Shown here piece by piece: positions 57,492 through 64,000 of a stretch of 64,000 bases of DNA (within the stretch, counting starts at the first letter, position 1; each line of letters opens with the position of its first letter). This DNA is from Lindgomyces ingoldianus (taxonomy: Eukaryota > Ascomycota > Dothideomycetes > Pleosporales > Lindgomycetaceae), in NCBI RefSeq assembly GCF_010093535.1, contig NW_022985194.1, positions 501,638 to 565,637 on the forward strand. The letters are read 5' to 3'. The position numbers were made by a program, and so were the translations under genes. The notes beneath the pieces were generated by a model. It did no database searches and was not told the origin of the DNA. It worked only from the letters and a program-made list of their open reading frames with translations.

Positions 57492-59025
57492 GGTGGATTC
57501 ACCAGACTGAACTTAGCAGTCACGATAAGTGCGAGATTTGTCCTTGACTCTAACTAAGTAAAAAAACCTACATCGCCGGCTCATCGTCGCTTTATAGACG
57601 CACGCCAGCCTCTGATACCAGCAAGAATGAAAAAGACGTAAATTAAGGTGGTTGAGGGGTAAAGACTCCCAGCTTCCAGGAAACCAGGATTTGCAATGGA
57701 TCGGACGCATGAGGCTTGCGTGTAGAAACGGCAGAATGGGTAACGTGAATAGCATGCGATTTTCTTGAAATGCCATTGGCGCCATAGCGGAGACTTAATG
57801 TAAGAACCCTTTATGAGGCTGCAAGTTATATAATGGTTTCAGCAGAATAAAACTGATATCGGCATGATTCCTGAAGTCCATGGCAGCCTAGATGTGGAGA
57901 TCAGCGTAGGTATCAAGATGTGAAATAAGACGAATAGATAAATAATTACACTTGCATAGTACCCTGGAGCTGTCGCTTTCTCTTCCTCATCACAATGTTA
58001 CCCTTCGTGGCTGGAAATGCATTCAACATCGCACGATGTCAGTGTGAACATCTCAATAGAAACTGCATCAAGACGACAAGCCTCGAAGCTGACGTTAGAG
58101 GCCAAGCAAATAACTCCAACGTGCTCCCCTCGCTAAAGAATAAATCTCCGACGATCATTGCTTGATGAGGCTTATCCATTCGCCCTGTATGATTAGCCGG
58201 ACAAAAAGTATGCAGGGCCAAGGCCATGTAAACACATCGTAGATTAAGGTACCTATGTAGATACTTGTCGATAATCAAGGCTCTGGAAACATCAACCAGA
58301 GTAACAGAAGAATTGCCGGTCCCCAGGTTCTGGTACGGAGTTGTTGGTCCATCAGTTGGAAGGGGCGTTTGGTAAAACTCCGGCGTTACCAGCCCGAAAT
58401 GTAGACAGTGCCTGAGATGAGAGCCAAACCGTAGTGCGAAGGCATGGAAATGTATCTGGATATTGGAGTGGTAATATTATGATCTAGGGAGAAGAGCGTT
58501 GCCTAAATCGTGTAACGATTTGAGCTAAAACTTACGCAATTTCGAGGGAAGTATTTTGAATGTCGAATTCATATAAGAATCGTGGGAATATGAAGCGTAG
58601 TAAGTAAGCTAAGGTACGCCATATGACACCCTGTGGCACCGGGCGATTTCTGGCCGACTCGCACATGGAACAGTGCGGTAAATTTGTGCGAGTAGTTAGT
58701 CTTGGTAGCCTTGAAAACAGAAGAGCCTCTCGGTGAATCAGAAAACGTATCGCCACATATGCGTAGTACTGTGGTAGAACCACATCAACACGAATAAGCC
58801 ACTATAGTACTCAGCACATTCCACACTACTGAAAGCCCAAAATGTTACTAGCATTCGTAGAACGCTGATTTGAATTTGTCACAATCTCGTCGGTTGAGCG
58901 ACGCAGGATGAATTAAACATGCGTGTCTGTATGATACCCTGCATGGATATGTGTATGTACTTACATCCATTACCGCTTCGGTCTCCAAAGAGCAAAACGG
59001 AACGTATACGGAATCAGAATCGCGT
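57492..59025. other. intergenic, no gene recognised
   Basis: About 1.5 kb between two minus-strand genes. It includes the promoter of the Ser/Pro-rich gene and the terminator side of the transporter. Open frames are short and lack motifs. Confidence 0.5.
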
Positions 59026-60901
59026 TTAGGTGATGTAGCGATACTCCGGGTGCCTGTAACCCAAGTCTCTGATTTGGTCTTCGGTTAATCCGTTGAGGCG
59101 GTGATCTCTCTTGCCCTTATCTCGCTGGCTGTTCTCCCAGGTACAGTACGCGATTCCAAGGCAAGCTAATACCAACACACCCATTTGGCCGCCGAGATTG
59201 ATGCTATGGCCGGTGTGATATTTGGGCGCATCTTTAGACACGTAGGTCCTACAACCATGTTAGCGCATGTCGCAGAAGTAGCCCGCGCAGACATTCGTTC
59301 CGCCGGTAGAGTGAGAGAGAGAGTAGACAACATACCACGTCGCCACAATACCTCCAGCGGTTCCGAGTGTGACGATATACGCACTTGAAACGGCTCGAAC
59401 GGCAGGCCCTGCAGCGTTGTTCATACCCCAGGACAGAAATCCAGGGCCACCAGGAAAAGCTCCAAGAGTAATGAAGAATATGCCCATGTATCGAATGTTC
59501 GGATCTGTGGCCCAGCGCATAATGGCAAATCCCGTGATGGCTAGGAGAGTAAATCCTGCGAGATAGATTCCACGTCTTTTCGTCTTATCAGAGACAAATG
59601 CTATGAAGATGGCAACGAGACAGGCGCAAACGTAAGGAGGTACTGAATACAGTTGGGCCTTGGTAGCTGTCCAGCCGAGATCATTGAGGATTGTTGGCTG
59701 TCAAGGAATTAGTAAGATGATGACATTTCGTCCGCATACTGTTCGGAACCCGGTGTGGGCAAAAAGAGAGTCCTACCATGAAGAGCGAAATTCCTTGAAC
59801 GGTGATATTGATGAGGAAGAACCCAAGCGCGCAAATGTAGTTGTTTATGTTGAAGAACGCTCTCTTTATGTGGTGGAATTCGATCTTTTCGTTTTCCTCG
59901 GCGCCACCCTTCACCATCAACCGTGCATGAGCAATCTTCCGTTGTCGTTCAGTTAAGAACCATGTCTTGCCTGGGGTAGTGGGCATGAGGATTGGAGCAG
60001 CCAGGCCAGCGATGATGGTGATAAGGCCTTCGAAAAAGAATATGTTACGCCAGGTGTGGATGGGTGTGTGCTCGGTGCCCCATTTGGGAATGCGCGCGAG
60101 CCTAGACATCGTTAGAGCTAGAGGGGTGATCAATAAGAAGTATTACTTACACAGTAGCAAGAAGGCCTCCAAATGCGCCAGCTAGAGATGCCGCAGAGAC
60201 GTAGATACCCACTCGAAGGTAGAGCTCTTCACGCTTGTAAAAGCAAGTGATAAAGAACGCGATACCACTACGGAGATTGGTTAGATCGATGAAAGGTGGA
60301 ATGGGGCAGAATGACCAACGGCATCACACCGCCTTCGAAGATTCCCAAGAAGGCCCGAGCTACCAATAGCTGATGGAAGTCCCTGACAAATGCTGTGCAC
60401 ATCGACACAAGACCAAAGCCAACGACCAGGAGTGGAATGTAGAAGCGTGGGCCAACAACTTTCAGCACAATGTTGCTAGGTACTTCGACGAACATGTATA
60501 TGATGTAAAAGATGGACGTGACCCAGTTGAATCGGACACCGACGAGATGCAGGTCCTTTGCCATTCCTTGAATGCGGGCATTGCCAACGTTGGCCCTAGA
60601 AATTGTGTTAGAATATATTCGGTGAAAGGGAAAAGATCAAGCCTACCGGTCAAGAAAGCAAAGCAAGTAGAGGAATGTAGTGAGCGGGATGATGTAGGAG
60701 TCCAACTTTCGCCGAACCGCCCGTTCTTCCTCCTCCGTCCATGTAAACTCCTCTGAGGATTCGCTGCCGAAGCCCATCGTTTCACCCAAGTTTTCTTCAA
60801 CTTGAAACCATTCCAGTTAATTTCAAGACTTAATAGAGAGTGGACTACTTACACTGGGCCTTTTCATTCTTCTCCAGTTCCTTCGCCGATAGAGGATCCA
60901 T
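59026..60901 (-). CDS. MFS transporter, Dal5/allantoate-permease-like anion:cation symporter (501 aa)
   Basis: Seven exons (minus strand): 60853-60901, 60647-60800, 60320-60595, 60151-60267, 59777-60101, 59336-59697 and 59026-59248. All introns are GT-AG, 49-87 bp, and all phases agree, giving 1,506 nt. The protein starts MDPLSAKELEKNEKAQ; FLYLLCFLDR followed by ANVGNARIQGM is the signature of the ACS family (allantoate, nicotinate and vitamin permeases). GIFEGGVMPGIAFFI and ITCFYKREELYLRVG are further hallmarks, and GPGFLSWGMNNAAGPAVRAVSS lies in the C-terminal half (the N..G..R element). About 12 membrane segments and a charged cytosolic tail are expected, in the plasma membrane. The substrate, probably a small organic anion, cannot be inferred. 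The acceptor of intron 1 (CAAG) and donor of intron 3 (GTTGGT) are non-consensus. Confidence 0.92.
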
Positions 60902-63900
60902 GATTGATGCGGGGGATCAAAATAAGAGATAGTGTAAAATAATGTTACGAGATGTCCTGGATCTGGCCAAAAATCTTCGACAATTTCTTACCCCACGCTT
61001 GTGTGTTGGCGAACCTGGAGGGGGAAAATCTGGGGGCGTCTCCACATATAAGAACAAAATGGCCCCTCGTTACGAACTGCCTAACCAAGCCACTTCAACT
61101 CTCACAAGTGGCAATCGGTATTTGTACGAGGGTCGTGGAAACGAGGACCGGCAGTTGCACAAGAACCACCGAGAGTCTGGAGTCGGGCCATCTCTGCTTT
61201 TAAGTAGTCCGCTCCACCGCACAAAGTTGGCCTTTGATTGAACATGGGGTTTCGCCCGTGCCAATAAAATTTAACGAACCCAGACAGAATGTTTTGCAGA
61301 CAGAAGGGGTCGGGCAAACGGTGTTGGCGTTTGGTTGGACGAATGCGGGGTTGGCTCTTGGCTGACATGCACCAGGCGCGGAGGACCTGCTTTTCTGGCA
61401 ACGCCAGAACTTGGCGGAGCGGGACAAGACAAAAGGGCATCATCGTTGTGGAGCTTCGCCTTCGGTAGATAAATCGATGTTCTATGCGGCGGTGTGTCGA
61501 TGATAAGGAAATGCTTGATCTCTCTTCAAAACTGCTTACGGTGGCCGTCAGAATCTCCTTTGCCACTGGGCGTTCCGGAATGATGGAGGGCGTAAAACAA
61601 TATCAGACTTTTATCCATCCGTATTTAAGCAATCAATATGCACCGCACGGACGGTAAGCAGTGGAGGCCCCAGGACATGGAGGAAGCAGCGCGTGGGAGT
61701 TCGCGTATCTGCGCGCCACTCTTGAGGGTGCAGCTGCCACCGTTTCGCGGAGGGTGGATAGCATTCACCAACATTCACACGCCTCGAGACAGTGCACACG
61801 CGCGAGATTTAGTGAAGGCTTTGGGTTATGGGTACTTCGGCCGCGTCGGATACTGACCTGACCTTGGCATTACTGAGTCACGATGCGGCTTGGATCCGAG
61901 GCTCTGCTACGACACGTTGACGGCAAGCATGGTCCTCCCTTGGGGCCGCATTCTGCGTCGAGGAAATTTTAGCAGGCTATCAGGTATGTGATGATAGTGG
62001 TGCGAGTATCAGCAAAATGTGAGGTTAGAATAGCCTTTGGGTAGTCTACGTTAGGAACCGGATGAGGGAAGAGCGATCCAGCTATCCTCGATTCGACCTT
62101 CAACCTTCTGCCCACCTCGGCCTATCTTTCGCACACTCGGAACTGAAAGATTTTTGGAATGCTCCTAACGTGCTTCTTTCTTTTATCTCGATCAACTGCC
62201 GTACCCGATTTGCTTCCGACGAAAAGCTGTCTCGCATATGGTTGTTCCCCTTGTGAGACATGTGGATTCGTGGAGACACTGGGAGGATCAAATTGTGGGG
62301 AGGCTAGGGATGGTGGGGAAGTCAACTGAAGTCGAATGACGGTCTGAAAAGCGTGTCGCGGCGCTCGGTCCGATGAATTGAGTTCCCGCCAACCAACACT
62401 CCCCTCTTCAGTTGTTTTCGAAGACTTCTGCCCTACTTTTCCAGAGCAGCCAACGCTGTTGACTACCAAAGGCCTCTTCCAGAGCACCCCACAGTAGAAT
62501 TTATTCTCCATTTCCACCATACCAATGTTCCTGGGAAACCGTGCTCTGTAATGGGTTGCTTCCAGTCCTGAAACCTGAGGATGCATTCAGGACTAAATCG
62601 CGCCGACTTTGGGCCTTAAACATCCTGATAATCGAGGGTGCCCCACTTCGAAGTCTCCAACGTGCGTGGCATTTCTGCAGGGCTTGGGTGGGATGATGTC
62701 GCGTGCAAGGCTGGAATTTGTGGCGTAGGCTAGATCCCTTCAGGAATCGTTACCTGGAACGTCAATCGACAGCTTGACATTCCTCCGTTCTTCAAATGAA
62801 ATCACATTTCCGAATACAGCTCTCCTTTTAGCGGTCTGCGTTTCTATATGAATCGAATGGGCAACCGGACGCAGACGAAGATTCGTAATGGGGCACAATC
62901 GTCAGCCTTGTCTCCAATGTGCCTTGGTACCCTAACGTATAGAGAGACCCTCCCTTACCGAGGTGTACGATCCTATCTCAAGCGTTGAGGGAAATATTCA
63001 AGCCTGAATCTACTGCGAGAGCTCTTCAAGATGCGCTAATCGGAGGTCTACTCAGTCTTCGATCGCTCCGCTGGTGTTCCCTTTGCCATCCGTTTCCCAT
63101 CACCTTGAAATGTATGGATGCTGCTGGGGAAATTGTCGTTGGGAAATTCGATCCACCAAACGATGCGCCATGCATCGTAAAAATACTTCCAGCGCTTTCA
63201 AGGGATGCAGGCTGAGATTATCTTGAAGAGAAGCGGGAGGGTTTACATCTCACGAAAGCGATGAGGAAGAGAGAAAACAGTGCCGAAGTATAAACTGTCG
63301 TCACGATCTCAAGAGCATCCAGGGGCTTATATTTCCAATAGGAGGTACCCGGCCAAAGTCATTTACAGGCGTTAACTCGATTTTGGAGTGGTGCTGGTGG
63401 ACCGAGATCTACCGAGACAATAATTGCATCTGCATTCCCAGGTCTAAGATATCCGCAATCCCTTTTTAAATAATTGCCAGTATAGTTAACACCATACCGA
63501 CTTTACCGGGAGATAGCGCTTTCCTCGCTTCAAGCTACGTGTAGAGGCCGCCGATCAAGGTGAGGGAGCGATGATCTCTATCGACGAATTTTCTCTTGGA
63601 CAGGCTATCCCCGAATTCAAGACGCCACGTCTATCACGAAAAACCTAGGGTTTCCCTATTAAGGGTTGGTAGATACCGCGTCGGATAAGAGGATACCTCA
63701 ATCAGAACGGTCCAATTGGGAATGGCGGATCTTATCAACAAGTCGGCTGCATTAAAATTGTTGTCGCTGCTAGTATAGATGATACACATGGTTTGCCGGC
63801 GCAGAGAGCAAAATCTTTGTGTATAGGAAGCCACGCACAAAGCCAATTTTAGGTAGTCACGATCTTGTTTCGACCGGAACAAAATTTCTCATATCCTTTA

Positions 63901-64000
63901 AAACCATGAAGTGGGCAAGTTCTCGGTAGACTTATCAGGAATCCAAACTTTCGAAGCGTCGTCTCTTATTTACGGATACTCAGGTCGTGCTTGTTTGCAA
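60902..64000. other. gene-poor flank, nothing recognised
   Basis: About 3.1 kb of ordinary composition with only short, motif-free open frames on both strands (for example around 61102-61566 minus, 62985-63215 plus and 63634-63882 minus). The first few hundred bases are the promoter of the transporter. No tRNA, rRNA or transposon end was seen. Confidence 0.5.

Noticed and set aside
1..64000. tRNA, rRNA, secondary-metabolite synthase or antiviral system
   Set aside because: No cloverleaf, ribosomal sequence or PKS/NRPS/terpene-cyclase or defence-type domain set was recognised on either strand.

Overview
This window comes from a filamentous ascomycete (Pezizomycotina). The genes have short GT-AG introns of 47-137 bp and encode fungal families: a DUF3433 membrane protein, NmrA-like reductase, Dal5-type MFS transporter and Asp-box sialidase. 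Between them lie long AT-rich tracts of transposons mutated almost entirely by C-to-T/G-to-A changes, the mark of repeat-induced point mutation (RIP). A leotiomycete or dothideomycete is plausible, but the sequence alone does not fix the species.

Layout. 1-7.1 kb is gene-like DNA of normal composition: a dead ACMSD-type amidohydrolase, two unrecognised gene fragments, an intact intronless HerA/FtsK-like ATPase (minus strand) and a decayed membrane-protein gene cut off at the transposon boundary. 7.1-30.6 kb is a transposon nest. Two head-to-tail pogo/Fot-type elements share a TA. The second is split by a Ty3/gypsy element (A, TSD acgcg), which is itself split by a second gypsy chromovirus (B, TSD attaa) and by a Ty1/copia element (C, TSD gtaat). 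30.6-35.7 kb holds an NmrA-like reductase, a D-2-hydroxyacid dehydrogenase and the 3' part of a sialidase gene.

35.7-45.8 kb is a second nest inside that sialidase gene. A short non-autonomous copia element (D, TSD gcacc) carries a Tc1-type element (E) in its left LTR, a Fot1-type element (F) inside E, and an inverted sister copia copy (G, TSD gtaaa) near its 3' end. Removing D with one TSD copy restores the sialidase frame exactly.

45.8-64 kb is gene territory again: the sialidase 5' part, a 1,458-residue DUF3433 protein, a small MITE-like inverted-repeat element, a short-chain dehydrogenase, an ankyrin remnant, a secreted Ser/Pro-rich repeat protein, a 7-exon Dal5-like transporter, and about 3 kb with no recognisable gene.

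Every boundary of the seven TIR/LTR elements discussed was located by matching terminal repeats and target-site duplications by eye. No working biosynthetic cluster or defence system is evident. The most informative signals are the nested chronology, a consistent outside-to-inside RIP polarity in all five LTR pairs, and a shared deletion derivative of the copia family.
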